From Bacillota bacterium (lineage in GTDB: Bacteria > Bacillota > Clostridia > Christensenellales > CAG-138), in contig JAEWWD010000080.1 in NCBI GenBank assembly GCA_023396535.1, forward strand, positions 1 to 33,333: a stretch of DNA of 33,333 bases. Reading direction: 5' to 3'. Shown in pieces: positions 1-7,982 of the stretch. Every line of letters starts with the position of its first letter. Position 1 is the first letter of the stretch. The notes below the pieces were generated by a model, which searched no databases, was not told the origin of the DNA, and saw only the letters and a list, made by a program, of their open reading frames with translations. A program made the translations under genes and the position numbers.

Positions 1-713
1 GGATCGATATTGACGGACAGCCGCTTGTATACGATGAGCAGGCCAAATTTTTTCACGCATTCGCGCACGACGGCCCCGATATCGCAGCGTTCTATGACGA
101 GATCCGACGCGATATCCTCCAGCTTGATGTAGCGCAGGGCAAGATCAGCATACTGCTCGATCTTGAACAGCTCCTGCTTCATAACGCCCGCCTGCCCGCT
201 TTCCATATCGGCGAGCAGCAGCGTAAGCGCCGCTATGGGCGTTTTGATCTGATGTACCCAAAGGGTATAATATTCGAGCGTCTCCCCATGCGCGGCGTTC
301 AGGCGCGCTTTGAGCCCATCGTATGCGGCGGCCAGCTCGCTCAGAGCGCGGATATAGTCCGCCTGCAGGGCGTCAGTAGGGGACGGCAACTCGCGCGGGG
401 GCGCGTACAGCGACAGCTCTCGCAACGCGCGCCGCCTGCGCGCGAAGCGTACGCCGTCAAAAAGAAGTATGACGGCAAGGAAAAAACTCATGAGCAGTAC
501 GGTATAGCGCGCGTAGAGCAAGTTTTGCCCCGCAAGAAACTGCACAACAAACGTCAGCCCGATCGCTATGCCGTAAAACAGCAGCAGCGAAAGCCGATAC
601 CGCAAAAACGCCGGCAGTCCGCGCAGCTTGCTTTCATCGCCCTGCCTATCCCCCGATCTATTCCCGGATCTATTCCCCGATCTATTCCCCGATCTATTCC
701 CGGATTCATTCAT
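1..713 (-). CDS. Sensor histidine kinase, BceS/GraS-like (partial, 3' end outside window)
   Basis: Membrane sensor kinase that should phosphorylate the regulator encoded just upstream. The 237 visible residues are open from ATG 713 to the window edge. They show a basic N-terminus, two predicted membrane helices (about residues 41-61 and 70-90) with almost no extracellular loop, and an H-box LWVHQIKTPIAA with phospho-acceptor His154. This short intramembrane-sensing layout and the WVHxIKTP motif are typical of BceS-type kinases, which usually serve peptide-antibiotic ABC transporters; no transporter is visible because the sequence ends. The catalytic ATP-binding domain lies beyond position 1. 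The start overlaps the regulator gene by 8 bp, so translation is probably coupled. Residues 4-20 are a GNRS repeat made by a 12-bp tandem repeat. The kinase class is secure; the BceS subgroup is likely. Confidence 0.85.
   Translation of the reverse strand, partial: MNESGNRSGNRSGNRSGNRSGDRQGDESKLRGLPAFLRYRLSLLLFYGIAIGLTFVVQFLAGQNLLYARYTVLLMSFFLAVILLFDGVRFARRRRALRELSLYAPPRELPSPTDALQADYIRALSELAAAYDGLKARLNAAHGETLEYYTLWVHQIKTPIAALTLLLADMESGQAGVMKQELFKIEQYADLALRYIKLEDIASDLVIERCDIGAVVRECVKKFGLLIVYKRLSVNID
653..708. repeat. 12-bp tandem repeat at the kinase N-terminus
   Basis: Four to five near-identical 12-bp units (ttcc[c/g]gatcta type, at 661-672, 673-684 and 685-696, with degenerate units on either side) lie directly inside the kinase start. 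Each unit encodes GNRS, so unit gain or loss keeps the reading frame. Confidence 0.85.
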
Positions 714-1377
714 GAATGGCGTACCCCTTGCCCTTGTGGGTCACGATGCAGTCGGGAAGTCCAAAGTCGGCCAACGTTTTCCGTAAACGGTTGACGTTGA
801 CGGTGAGGGTATTGTCGTCCACAAACTCGTCGCTGTCCCACAGGGCCAGCATCAGCTGTTCACGGCTGACGACGTCGCCCCTGCCGGAAAGCAACACCTG
901 CAATATGCGCGCCTCGTTGCGCGTAAGGGAAGCGCGTTCCCCGCCGCGCACCAGACAGAGCCCCGCCGCGTCCAGCGCCACACCGCCGATCATAAGCCTG
1001 TTCGGCGTTTCATAATCATAGGTGCGGCGCAGCATGGCCTGTATTTTGGCGGTCAGCACCTCCATGGAGACGGGCTTCGCGATATAATCGTCCCCGCCCA
1101 TGTTGACGGCCATTACGATATCCATATTGTCCGACCGGGAGGACAGGAATATGACGGGCACGCGGGAGTTTTCGCGTATCTTGGCGCACCAGTAATACCC
1201 GTTGTACAACGGCAGGGAGATATCCATCAGTACGAGATGGGGCAACGTTTGTTCGACAGTACCGAGGATATTTGAAAAATCCTCCGCGACATACGCTGCA
1301 AGCCCCCAGCGCAAAAGCGCCTGGCGTATGGCGTCCGCTATGACCGTGTCGTCCTCCACAATCAGCACCCTGTACAT
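706..1377 (-). CDS. OmpR/PhoB-family response regulator
   Basis: DNA-binding response regulator of 223 residues. The N-terminal receiver domain has the acidic pocket VEDD (residues 7-10), phospho-acceptor Asp52 in LMDISLP, Ser79/80 and Lys101 (IAKPVS). The C-terminal half is a winged-helix output domain (EARILQVLL, SREQLMLALWD, LTVNVNRLRKTL). The start at 1377 is chosen because AGGAGG lies about six bases upstream and the protein then begins MYRVLIVEDD; a longer in-frame extension to 1551 has no ribosome-binding site and no homologous look. It is the first gene of a two-gene unit with the kinase and resembles BceR/GraR-type regulators. The target genes are not visible. Confidence 0.93.
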   Translation of the reverse strand: MYRVLIVEDDTVIADAIRQALLRWGLAAYVAEDFSNILGTVEQTLPHLVLMDISLPLYNGYYWCAKIRENSRVPVIFLSSRSDNMDIVMAVNMGGDDYIAKPVSMEVLTAKIQAMLRRTYDYETPNRLMIGGVALDAAGLCLVRGGERASLTRNEARILQVLLSGRGDVVSREQLMLALWDSDEFVDDNTLTVNVNRLRKTLADFGLPDCIVTHKGKGYAIHE

Positions 1378-1535
1378 GGCTCGCCTCCTGTAAAAGCAGG
1401 TTTCGTGCGGGAAGGGAATATTCTTCCATTTTAGTGTATCCACTGTGAGTATACCACAGCCACGCCGCAGGCGCGCGGGCGCAGACGCATATTCATGAAC
1501 AGTTAAAAAATAATCCGTCGTGCTGCGCAACTCTA

Positions 1536-1606
1536 TTGACACCCCGTCCAATCCATAGTAATATACTCATAGTTAGATATTACTAACCATAAGCAACTTA
1601 CTATGG
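1536..1606 (+). promoter_or_regulatory. Sigma-A promoter with concentric operator dyads, DUF2325 gene
   Basis: A near-consensus promoter: TTGACA at 1536-1541, a 17-bp spacer and TAATAT at 1559-1564. Two inverted repeats share the same centre (1579.5). The outer arms are CCATAGTAA (1553-1561) and TTACTATGG (1598-1606), a perfect match. The inner arms are GTTAG (1572-1576) and CTAAC (1583-1587). They cover the -10 element and the expected start point, as expected for a repressor operator. The regulator is unknown. Confidence 0.7.
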
Positions 1607-1631
1607 ATTAAGCCGCAAGGAGGGGGCGAAC

Positions 1632-1928
1632 ATGAGCATCGTGTTGGTAGGCGGTCACGACCGCATGCACCGGGAATACAAGGAGATAGGTAAGGCATGC
1701 GGGCACAGGGTGAAGGTATTCACGCAGTTGACGGCGCAGTTCGCGAAGAGCATCGGCACGCCGGACGCCATACTGATTTTCACCAGCACGCTCTCGCATA
1801 AAATGCTGCTCATTGCCGAGCGGGAAGCGCAGCGTAAGAACATTCCCGTCGTGAAATGCCATACCAGCAGCGGCATGGCGCTCAAACGTTCCCTGCAGGA
1901 AGCGGAGCAGCTCGCGGGCACGATGTAA
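1632..1928 (+). CDS. DUF2325 domain protein
   Basis: Small cytoplasmic protein of 98 residues matching the DUF2325 family by its start (MSIVLVGGHDRM), the segment GHRVKVFTQ and the C-terminal pattern IPVVKCHTSSG. The biochemical function of the family is not established. The ATG at 1632 follows the ribosome-binding site AAGGAGGGGG at 1617-1626. It is a single-gene unit with its own strong promoter and dyad operator, and ends before a hairpin terminator that separates it from the convergent lipA gene. The unusually elaborate operator suggests tight control by a metabolite or metal regulator; that is inference. Confidence 0.8.
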   Translation: MSIVLVGGHDRMHREYKEIGKACGHRVKVFTQLTAQFAKSIGTPDAILIFTSTLSHKMLLIAEREAQRKNIPVVKCHTSSGMALKRSLQEAEQLAGTM

Positions 1929-2205
1929 TGTCTGGCGTTAAACGAACCTGGGCAGAGGGGTTACTATAACCGTATTTTCGGCGCTGCCGGAGGGGCGATA
2001 TGACGCCTGCCGTTAACGCCGGCGTTATATGAAAGAAAGCTCCGGAGGCATACTCCGGAAGCTCTTTTTAAGGTTTTTAATGTTTAGCTGATAAATGGGG
2101 GAATCAGAATATGCATTCCATCAATTCATCCAGCCTAATCTGAAAAAAACGGCTTGTTCTCCATGACCGATCCGGAAAAATCCAGGCCGTCCTGTTCTAT
2201 ATAGA
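1929..2205. other. Convergent intergenic region between the DUF2325 gene and lipA
   Basis: 277 bp without a supported gene. It holds the hairpin terminator at 2038-2070, an unassigned GC-rich dyad near 2008-2026, and a run of seven A at 2143-2149 that reads as a T-run downstream of lipA on the minus strand without a convincing stem. Confidence 0.6.
2038..2070. terminator. Intrinsic terminator after the DUF2325 gene
   Basis: The stem TCCGGAG/CTCCGGA is extended by AGC/GCT with a one-base bulge, the loop is GCATA, and it is followed by CTTTTT. It sits between convergent genes and may work in both directions. Confidence 0.75.
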
Positions 2206-3093
2206 TTATACCTGCGCCTCCCGAATATGGCGGAACGCTTCTTCCGCCATATAGGAGCTTCTGACCAACGGCGCGCTTGCGACGAACAGAAAGCCCATAT
2301 CTTCCGCTTCCTTCTTATATTGCAAAAACTCCTCCGGCGTCACGTATGCCATCACAGGATGGTGCATTTTGCTGGGAGCCAGATATTGGCCTATCGTTAG
2401 AATATCGCAGCCGGCCTTACGCAAATCGAGCAGTGTTTCGAGCACCTGCGCATGCGTTTCCCCCAGGCCCACCATTATACCCGACTTTGTATAGATATGA
2501 GGCGCGGCCTGTTTCACGTTTGCCAGCAATTCAAGAGAACGCGCATAAACGGCCATAGGACGCACTTCTGCATACAGGCTGGGGATCGTTTCGATATTAT
2601 GATTGATAATATTCGGTTCGGCTTCTATGACGGTGGACAGAGCGTCCGCATTGCCCTGGAAATCGGGAATGAGCACTTCAATGATGGGTGCGGCATCCCG
2701 GAGCTCGTTTTTTATGGCCTGAATCACATCCGCAAAATGACGCGCTCCTCCATCGGGCAGGTCGTCGCGCGTTACAGAGGTGATGACGACATGCCTGAGG
2801 TTCAGCTCTTTGACCGCCGCAGCCACATGACGGGGTTCATCGGGGTCAACGGCGTGCGGCGGCTGCTTTGTTACGGTGCAGAATGTGCAATTGCGCGTAC
2901 AATGGTTGCCCAATATCATAAATGTCGCCGTCTGTCTGCGGAAACATTCCCCACGGTTGGGGCAATTGGCCTCCTCGCAGACCGTATGCAGGGAAAGCGA
3001 ACGCAGCAGCCTGATGACCTGCGCGCTCTGTGCGCTTGCATTGATACTTGCGCGCAGCCACTCGGGCTTACGCGGACTCACTTTCTGATTCAT
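2206..3093 (-). CDS. lipA: Lipoyl synthase LipA
   Basis: Radical-SAM enzyme that inserts two sulfur atoms at C6 and C8 of protein-bound octanoyl groups to give lipoyl cofactor. The 295-residue protein has the auxiliary-cluster motif CEEANCPNRGEC (Cys39, Cys44, Cys50), the radical-SAM motif CTRNCTFC (Cys65, Cys69, Cys72), and the C-terminal RSSY motif (residues 278-281) whose serine ligates the auxiliary cluster in characterised LipA proteins. Length is normal. The ATG at 3093 follows AAAGGAAA, with a strong promoter directly upstream. It is monocistronic here. The partner octanoyltransferase lipB lies about 14 kb away, so the strain can apparently make lipoate de novo. Confidence 0.97.
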   Translation of the reverse strand: MNQKVSPRKPEWLRASINASAQSAQVIRLLRSLSLHTVCEEANCPNRGECFRRQTATFMILGNHCTRNCTFCTVTKQPPHAVDPDEPRHVAAAVKELNLRHVVITSVTRDDLPDGGARHFADVIQAIKNELRDAAPIIEVLIPDFQGNADALSTVIEAEPNIINHNIETIPSLYAEVRPMAVYARSLELLANVKQAAPHIYTKSGIMVGLGETHAQVLETLLDLRKAGCDILTIGQYLAPSKMHHPVMAYVTPEEFLQYKKEAEDMGFLFVASAPLVRSSYMAEEAFRHIREAQV

Positions 3094-3121
3094 TCCCGTT
3101 TCCTTTCTTTTGCATAGGCTG

Positions 3122-3151
3122 ATTATATAGACGACAGCTCACCTGTGTCAA
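3122..3151 (-). promoter_or_regulatory. lipA promoter
   Basis: On the minus strand, TTGACA (3151-3146) and TATAAT (3127-3122), both perfect consensus, are separated by 18 bp. The lipA start codon is about 29 bases downstream. Confidence 0.85.
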
Positions 3152-3267
3152 CATCATAAATACAGGCATTTGCAAGCGCCTCCGACGTGCCGCGCTCCTT
3201 GTCCTGTTAAACAAACCTTTGTTAGGAGAAATGAGATCAAAATTCATGCAATTGAGGCTTTCAATCC

Positions 3268-3363
3268 GTCATTTTGCGGGCGATTGGTTGTGCGGCTTGC
3301 CGCACATCATTCCTTATGAAATACCCAAATATACCATTCGGGTGCATGGCGTCGCAAAATGAC
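3268..3363. repeat. 95-bp inverted-repeat element with three-way-junction potential
   Basis: Outer arms GTCATTTTGCG (3268-3278) and CGCAAAATGAC (3353-3363) match perfectly over 11 bp. Between them lie a perfect hairpin GTGCGGC/GCCGCAC (about 3290-3305) and a shorter ACCC/GGGT stem (about 3323-3343). It could be a small non-autonomous mobile element or a structured RNA; no clear target-site duplication was seen. Confidence 0.5.
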
Positions 3364-3504
3364 ACCTTCCCCGGAAATGCTTACATTTCCGGGATTTCAT
3401 CAAGGAATTATGCGTTTGGCACCGCGGGCGCAAACGCGACCTTGCGCGCTTTTTCTGTGACAGTCTCTTTCAGAATGAAAGAGCCGAACAGCAAAAATGC
3501 GCGA

Positions 3505-3543
3505 AAAAACCCATCGGCAAAGTCCGCAGGACTTTGCCGATGG
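3505..3543 (-). terminator. Terminator of the OpuC-like operon
   Basis: A perfect 15-bp stem (3511-3525 with 3529-3543) with a three-base loop, followed on the minus strand by TTTTTT. It lies about 50 bases past the stop codon of the hydrolase gene, the last gene of the operon. Confidence 0.9.
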
Positions 3544-3594
3544 CCTGGCGCCCCCTTTGGGGGCGCCTTCATGCAGTATTTCGTTTCGTCCTGT

Positions 3595-4593
3595 TCAGGC
3601 GCCGGCCTTCCCGATACGGCGCTTGAAGAACTCCGCCGATTCTTTGATGGCTTCCTCCGCGCCCGGAAGCATACCGCTATAGTGCAGAAACCCGTGGACG
3701 TACCCCTCCTTTACGGAGAGTTCCGCCGTATGCCCCTTCGCACAGAGTATTTCATACAGCACCCGGCTGTCGTCGAGAAGCGGGTCCAGCCCGCAAGCCA
3801 GAATATAAGTTGCCGGCATGGGCTCTGTAAAATCCCGGTCGATGAGCGCGCCGACGCTCTTATCCCCGCCGAAAAACACATCCTCGTACCTGTCCAGGTC
3901 GTAAAACGTCATGCCGTCCCAGTCGCCGCCGTACAGCCGTCTGGAGGCGGAATCGGCAAGGCCGACCGTACCGTAATACAGCAACAGAGTTTTTACAAAT
4001 GATACGTCCCTGCCCATATCGCGCAGGTGCAGATAAGTGCAAAGGCTCAAAAACGCGCCCGCGGAATCGCCCGCGTACGCAAGCCGCTGCGGGTCGATAT
4101 GGAACAATCCGGCGTTCTCCCGCACATAGTCCGTCACGAACACGCTCTCTTCCAACTGTACGGGGTGCGTATATTCTGGCGCGAGTTGATACTCCACCGA
4201 CACGACGTTCGCGCCGCTGTACGCGCAGAGCCGGGAGGCGATGCCGTCGTGCGTGTCGACATCACCCACCATGAATCCCCCGCCGTGAAAGAAGAGGATA
4301 CACGGGTTGTTCTCTATGCCGTCTGCGCGGTACAGGCGTACGCGCAGCCTGCCGTGCGGCCCTTCGAGCACGAAATCCTGCTTCCCAAATACAGGCGGCG
4401 GGTTTTCATTCCACTGCCTGCGCGCAAGTCGGTAGAGCAGCCGTTCGTTTGCCGCGGCTTCCGGGACGCGATCCCTGATCGCCCGGGTCCCGGCAATATC
4501 GTGCTCGAGCGCGCGCTTCATAGCCGGGTCCATCCGCGCGAAGTTATCCGGCTTATTCCGCTCGATGATGCGATACGTTTCAGGCGTTTTCAT
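3595..4593 (-). CDS. Alpha/beta hydrolase, HSL-type esterase
   Basis: Serine hydrolase of 332 residues of the hormone-sensitive-lipase family, which cleaves short acyl or aryl esters. It has the oxyanion-hole motif HGGGF (103-107), the nucleophile motif GDSAGA with Ser177, and candidate acid and base Asp270 (GLDPLLDD) and His300 (YVHGF). No signal peptide is seen, so it is probably cytoplasmic. The ATG at 4593 lies 13 bp after the stop of the binding-protein gene, with a weak ribosome-binding site, and a strong terminator follows the gene. It is therefore probably the last gene of the osmolyte transporter operon, where it might act on an esterified substrate imported by the system; that role is inference. 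Confidence 0.85.
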   Translation of the reverse strand: MKTPETYRIIERNKPDNFARMDPAMKRALEHDIAGTRAIRDRVPEAAANERLLYRLARRQWNENPPPVFGKQDFVLEGPHGRLRVRLYRADGIENNPCILFFHGGGFMVGDVDTHDGIASRLCAYSGANVVSVEYQLAPEYTHPVQLEESVFVTDYVRENAGLFHIDPQRLAYAGDSAGAFLSLCTYLHLRDMGRDVSFVKTLLLYYGTVGLADSASRRLYGGDWDGMTFYDLDRYEDVFFGGDKSVGALIDRDFTEPMPATYILACGLDPLLDDSRVLYEILCAKGHTAELSVKEGYVHGFLHYSGMLPGAEEAIKESAEFFKRRIGKAGA

Positions 4594-4606
4594 GCGTCGC
4601 CCCGGG

Positions 4607-5530
4607 CTATATTAGGCCCTTACCGGTCAGGAATTCCTTGGCGACTTCCTCGGGCGAGCGTTTGTTGACGTCCACCTCGTAGCCCATAGTGACCATGTCG
4701 TCGGAGGAAATCTGGCCTTCCAGCATGTTGAACACTTCTTCGAGGTTGGGAGCGGTATCCTTATATTCATCGAACAGCGTGGTCTTCATCAGATACGCTT
4801 CGTTGTATTCCGGGAAGAATTTTTTATCATCCTCCAGAATAAACAGGTTATACTTCTTATTCATGCCGTCGGTGGAGTACACCATGGTGACGTCGATATT
4901 GCCGCTGTCCATGGCCGCGTATTTGAGAGAAATATCAATGGACTTGCCGTCCTTGAAGTCAAAGCCGTAATACTCGCAGAACGGGATATAACGCATGGTG
5001 CCTTCCACATCGAAGAATTCATGCTCCGCGCCGAATACCAGTTCGGGCGCGTAGGGCACCAAGTCGGAAATGGTCTTGAGGTTGTGTTCCTTCGCGAAAT
5101 CCTGCTGGACAGCCAGCGCATAGGTGTTTTCCGCGCCTATTTTTTTGGTGAGCATAACGCCCTGCTCTTCCTTGGCCATTTGATTGACCCAGGTGTAGAG
5201 ATCCTCGCCTTCGGGCACGTCGGAAGGATCGTAGCCCATCAGCGTGGTTAAGAGCGTGCCGTCGTAGCTGAGGTTAAAGTCGATTTCATCGTTCTTGAGC
5301 GCTGTGAACGCGGGCACTGTGGCCATGGCATCGTGAATTTCCACCGTAAGGTCCGTATGCTTTTCGATGAGCTGCTTGGCGATTTGCGCGCCGATGCGCG
5401 TTTCCGCAAATGTTCCGTCCATAGTGGTGATTGTCGTGTTCTTTTTCGCGCCGCAGCCCGAAAGGGCGGCGATCGCCATCACCAGCGCCAGTACGCACAC
5501 TACGATTTTTACTGTTCTGTTTCTTCTCAT
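4607..5530 (-). CDS. Glycine betaine/choline-type ABC transporter substrate-binding lipoprotein
   Basis: Extracytoplasmic binding protein of the OpuBC/OpuCC (OsmX) family, about 307 residues. The N-terminus is a lipoprotein signal: basic residues, a hydrophobic stretch and the lipobox LSGC with Cys26 as lipid-anchored residue. The family pattern is seen in TMDGTFAETRIGAQIAKQLIE near the N-terminus (given here as a 21-residue span at about 34-54), in the LSYDGTLLTTL segment, and in FDVEGTMRYIPFCEYYG. Two in-frame ATGs occur (5536 and 5530). The second is preferred because the AAGGAGA element is only about one base from the first. It follows the two permease genes and the ATPase gene, completing a four-component importer. 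The ligand (betaine, choline, carnitine or similar) cannot be told from sequence. Confidence 0.9.
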   Translation of the reverse strand: MRRNRTVKIVVCVLALVMAIAALSGCGAKKNTTITTMDGTFAETRIGAQIAKQLIEKHTDLTVEIHDAMATVPAFTALKNDEIDFNLSYDGTLLTTLMGYDPSDVPEGEDLYTWVNQMAKEEQGVMLTKKIGAENTYALAVQQDFAKEHNLKTISDLVPYAPELVFGAEHEFFDVEGTMRYIPFCEYYGFDFKDGKSIDISLKYAAMDSGNIDVTMVYSTDGMNKKYNLFILEDDKKFFPEYNEAYLMKTTLFDEYKDTAPNLEEVFNMLEGQISSDDMVTMGYEVDVNKRSPEEVAKEFLTGKGLI

Positions 5531-5551
5531 TCTCATTCTCCTTCTATTTTT

Positions 5552-6139
5552 TTATTTTGCATTCAGCCTCTTTTCTATAAGCCCCATGCCGTAATCGAAA
5601 AATACCGCCATGCCCATCAGAATGGCCGTGGCGGCCAATATGGTACCCATATCCTGGGTATAGATGGATCGTTGTAACACTGTGCCCAGCCCGCCGCCGC
5701 CTACTACGAAGCCGAATACGGCCACGCCGATGGAATTGACCACGGCGATGCGCACGCCCGTGAACACCATGGGGAACGCAAGCGGCATCTCCACCATGTA
5801 CAACCGCTGCCAGCGCGTCATGCCCATGCCCCGCGCCGCGTCCTTTATGGCGGGATCAATGCTGTTGAGCCCCACGTACGTGTTGCGCACCACCGGCAGC
5901 AGGGAATAGAGCACGATGCCGACGATGACGGTGGTGCTGGTGCCGCCGAAGAGCAGCATGATAAAGCCGAGCAGTGCGAGCACCGGCACCGTCTGCAGCA
6001 CGTCCACCACAAACAATATGACGGACCGCACCGGCCGCGACAGGTAGGAAACTACCCCGAACACCAGCCCGAACAGCGTGGTGAACAGGCTGGACATCAG
6101 CACCAGATACAGATGCTCCGTAACAAAATGCAGTTCCAT
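5552..6139 (-). CDS. Osmolyte ABC transporter permease (OpuCB/OpuCD-like)
   Basis: Integral membrane subunit of 195 residues with about five or six hydrophobic helices. It carries the EAA-loop pattern GMGMTRWQRLYMVEMPLA that docks with the ATPase, and the family segment GVAVFGFVVGGGGLG. Its ATG shares one base with the stop codon of the upstream permease gene (TAATG), so the two are translationally coupled. Together with the neighbouring permease it should form the heterodimeric channel of the importer. Confidence 0.92.
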   Translation of the reverse strand: MELHFVTEHLYLVLMSSLFTTLFGLVFGVVSYLSRPVRSVILFVVDVLQTVPVLALLGFIMLLFGGTSTTVIVGIVLYSLLPVVRNTYVGLNSIDPAIKDAARGMGMTRWQRLYMVEMPLAFPMVFTGVRIAVVNSIGVAVFGFVVGGGGLGTVLQRSIYTQDMGTILAATAILMGMAVFFDYGMGLIEKRLNAK

Positions 6140-6780
6140 TACCGTTCACCCCCCAGCCCGCGCGGCGTGAACTTCTTCTGGAGGTAGTCGATCAGCCAGC
6201 CGAGCAATATGGCCATAATGGCCGATGGAACCGCGCCGCCGAGTATGAGCACCCTGTTGTTGGCGTCGATGCCCCGGTATACGAACTCGCCGAAGCCGCC
6301 CAGGCCGATCATGGCGGCAAGCACAGCCCAGCTCACCGTATACACGGTGCTCATGCGCAAGCCCGCGATAATGGCGTGCATGGCGAGCGGTAGCTCGACT
6401 TTGAAGAGTATCTGCGTGTCGGTCATGCCGCAGCCTCGCGCCGCGTCCTTGATATCCGGATTTACGCCGATCAGCCCGCTGTACGTGTTCTTGAGCATGG
6501 GGAACATGGCGTATATGGTCAGCGCAATGTAGATGGTCAGCGGCACCATGCCGAGGTATATGAACAGCACGCCGATAAACACCATGCCCGGTATGGTCTG
6601 GAATACGCCTATGACGGGCAGTATGTATCTGGAACTGCCGGGGAAGCGCGAAAGCAGTATGCCCAGCGCGAGGGCAATCACGAAGCCCGCCGCCACGGAT
6701 ACCGCGACATACTGGAAATGCACCAGCATCGCGACAAACAGCTTTTCCCCGTAGCGCTCCAAAAAGCCGCCGATACTCAT
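6139..6780 (-). CDS. Osmolyte ABC transporter permease (OpuCB/OpuCD-like)
   Basis: Second membrane subunit, 213 residues, homologous in layout to its neighbour. It has the pattern FQTIPGMVFIGVLF, the EAA loop GCGMTDTQILFKVELPLA, and a hydrophobic C-terminus ending in basic residues (YLQKKFTPRG). The start overlaps the stop of the ATPase gene by four bases (ATGA), a tight coupling arrangement typical of this operon type. Confidence 0.92.
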   Translation of the reverse strand: MSIGGFLERYGEKLFVAMLVHFQYVAVSVAAGFVIALALGILLSRFPGSSRYILPVIGVFQTIPGMVFIGVLFIYLGMVPLTIYIALTIYAMFPMLKNTYSGLIGVNPDIKDAARGCGMTDTQILFKVELPLAMHAIIAGLRMSTVYTVSWAVLAAMIGLGGFGEFVYRGIDANNRVLILGGAVPSAIMAILLGWLIDYLQKKFTPRGLGGER

Positions 6781-7901
6781 GAGGCCTCGCCTCCCCAGAC
6801 CACGCTCGCCAGCGCCTTTGTCATGCTGGTTTTGGTGATGATGCCCGCCACCGTCCCGTTTCGGTTGAGCACGACGACGTATTCCATCTTGCTCTCAATC
6901 AGAATATCGAAGGAGTCCTTGGCGTTGGTATTGATAAGCACCGTGGGGACGTTGCTTTTGGCGAGGTGTATGATCTCCTCCCCCGCTTTGCCGCGCTCGC
7001 GGATGCTTTCAATGGTGACAACGCCCTTGAACTTGTCGTTTTCGTCCACCACAATGGCGGTATCCAGCTCCCTGTTTTTCATGAGCTCCAATGATTCGAG
7101 CATCTTCTTGTTGCCCCGCAGCTTGAACACGTTTTTTCGCATGACGTCGGCGCAGGTGAGATCGCTGCCGCTTATGGAATAGGACAGCTTGCCCATGAAT
7201 TCCGATATCATGGGATGCGCGGGGCTTTTGAGCATTTCTTCGGGCGTGGCGCACTGCAGCACCCGGCCCTTGTTCATAAAACAGATTCTGTCGGCCAGCT
7301 TGACAGCCTCGCCCATGTCGTGCGTAACGAATACCACGGTGATATGCAGCCTCTGCTGCAGCGCCTTGATTTCGTCCTGCAGAATATCGCGGGTGATAGG
7401 GTCCAGCGCGCCAAACGGCTCGTCCATCAGCACGATGGGCGGCTCTGCGGCGAGCGCGCGAAGCACGCCTACGCGCTGCTGCTGTCCGCCCGAGAGTTCG
7501 TTGGGATATTTCCCGGCGTACTCCGCATAGGGCATGCCGACCAGCTCCAGCAGCTCCTTGGCCCTGCTGTGGCACCTTTCCTTGCTCCATTTGAGAAGCC
7601 TGGGTACCACGCTGATATTCTCTTCCACCGTCATATTGGGAAACAGGCCGATTTGCTGAATAACATAGCCGATGTTCCGGCGCAGTTCGACGACGTTGAG
7701 TTCTTTGGTGTTCCTGCCATTAACGAATATGTCGCCCTGATTCATTTCGATGAGGCGATTGGTCATTCTCAAAGATGTGGTTTTCCCGCAGCCCGACGGG
7801 CCTATAAATACCAGAAATTCGCCATCCTGTATCGTGAGGTTCAATCGATCGACCACTGTGATATCGTTGTAGGTTTTGGTTACATTTTCATAGACAATCA
7901 T
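6777..7901 (-). CDS. Osmolyte ABC transporter ATPase with CBS domain pair (OpuCA-like)
   Basis: Cytoplasmic ATPase of 374 residues driving the importer. Visible motifs are Walker A GPSGCGKTT (34-42), Q-loop (VIQQIG), signature LSGGQ (136-140), Walker B VLMDEP (157-162), D-loop and switch His194. After about residue 245 comes a tandem CBS domain (CADVMRKNVFKL, then a second unit with VPTVLINTNAKDSFD). In OpuA/OpuC-type transporters this CBS module is the regulatory part, sensing ionic strength or c-di-AMP. It is the first gene of the operon: four overlapping or closely spaced genes follow. The ribosome-binding site AAAGGAG lies just upstream of ATG 7901. Confidence 0.94.
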   Translation of the reverse strand: MIVYENVTKTYNDITVVDRLNLTIQDGEFLVFIGPSGCGKTTSLRMTNRLIEMNQGDIFVNGRNTKELNVVELRRNIGYVIQQIGLFPNMTVEENISVVPRLLKWSKERCHSRAKELLELVGMPYAEYAGKYPNELSGGQQQRVGVLRALAAEPPIVLMDEPFGALDPITRDILQDEIKALQQRLHITVVFVTHDMGEAVKLADRICFMNKGRVLQCATPEEMLKSPAHPMISEFMGKLSYSISGSDLTCADVMRKNVFKLRGNKKMLESLELMKNRELDTAIVVDENDKFKGVVTIESIRERGKAGEEIIHLAKSNVPTVLINTNAKDSFDILIESKMEYVVVLNRNGTVAGIITKTSMTKALASVVWGGEAS

Positions 7902-7982
7902 TCATACTCCTTTCTTCAGCATTTCCTTTTCAATTCCGGTTTCCCAATATATACTTGAGTGGTTGAGCGCAATATAGTATTG

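Larger units (their letters stand above)
3160..3594. other. Gene-free region rich in inverted repeats
   Basis: No convincing coding region on either strand. From left to right it holds a long inverted repeat (3268-3363) with inner hairpins, a perfect 10-bp hairpin (3370-3393, CCCGGAAATG with loop CTTA), the operon terminator (3511-3543) and a perfect 9-bp palindromic hairpin (3547-3567, GGCGCCCCC, loop TTT). The density of structure suggests a mobile repeat remnant or a structured RNA. Confidence 0.6.

Noticed and set aside
3274..4002. Plus-strand frame from the repeat region into the hydrolase gene
   Set aside because: It crosses several hairpins and then runs antisense to a clear HSL-type hydrolase. 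No ribosome-binding site.
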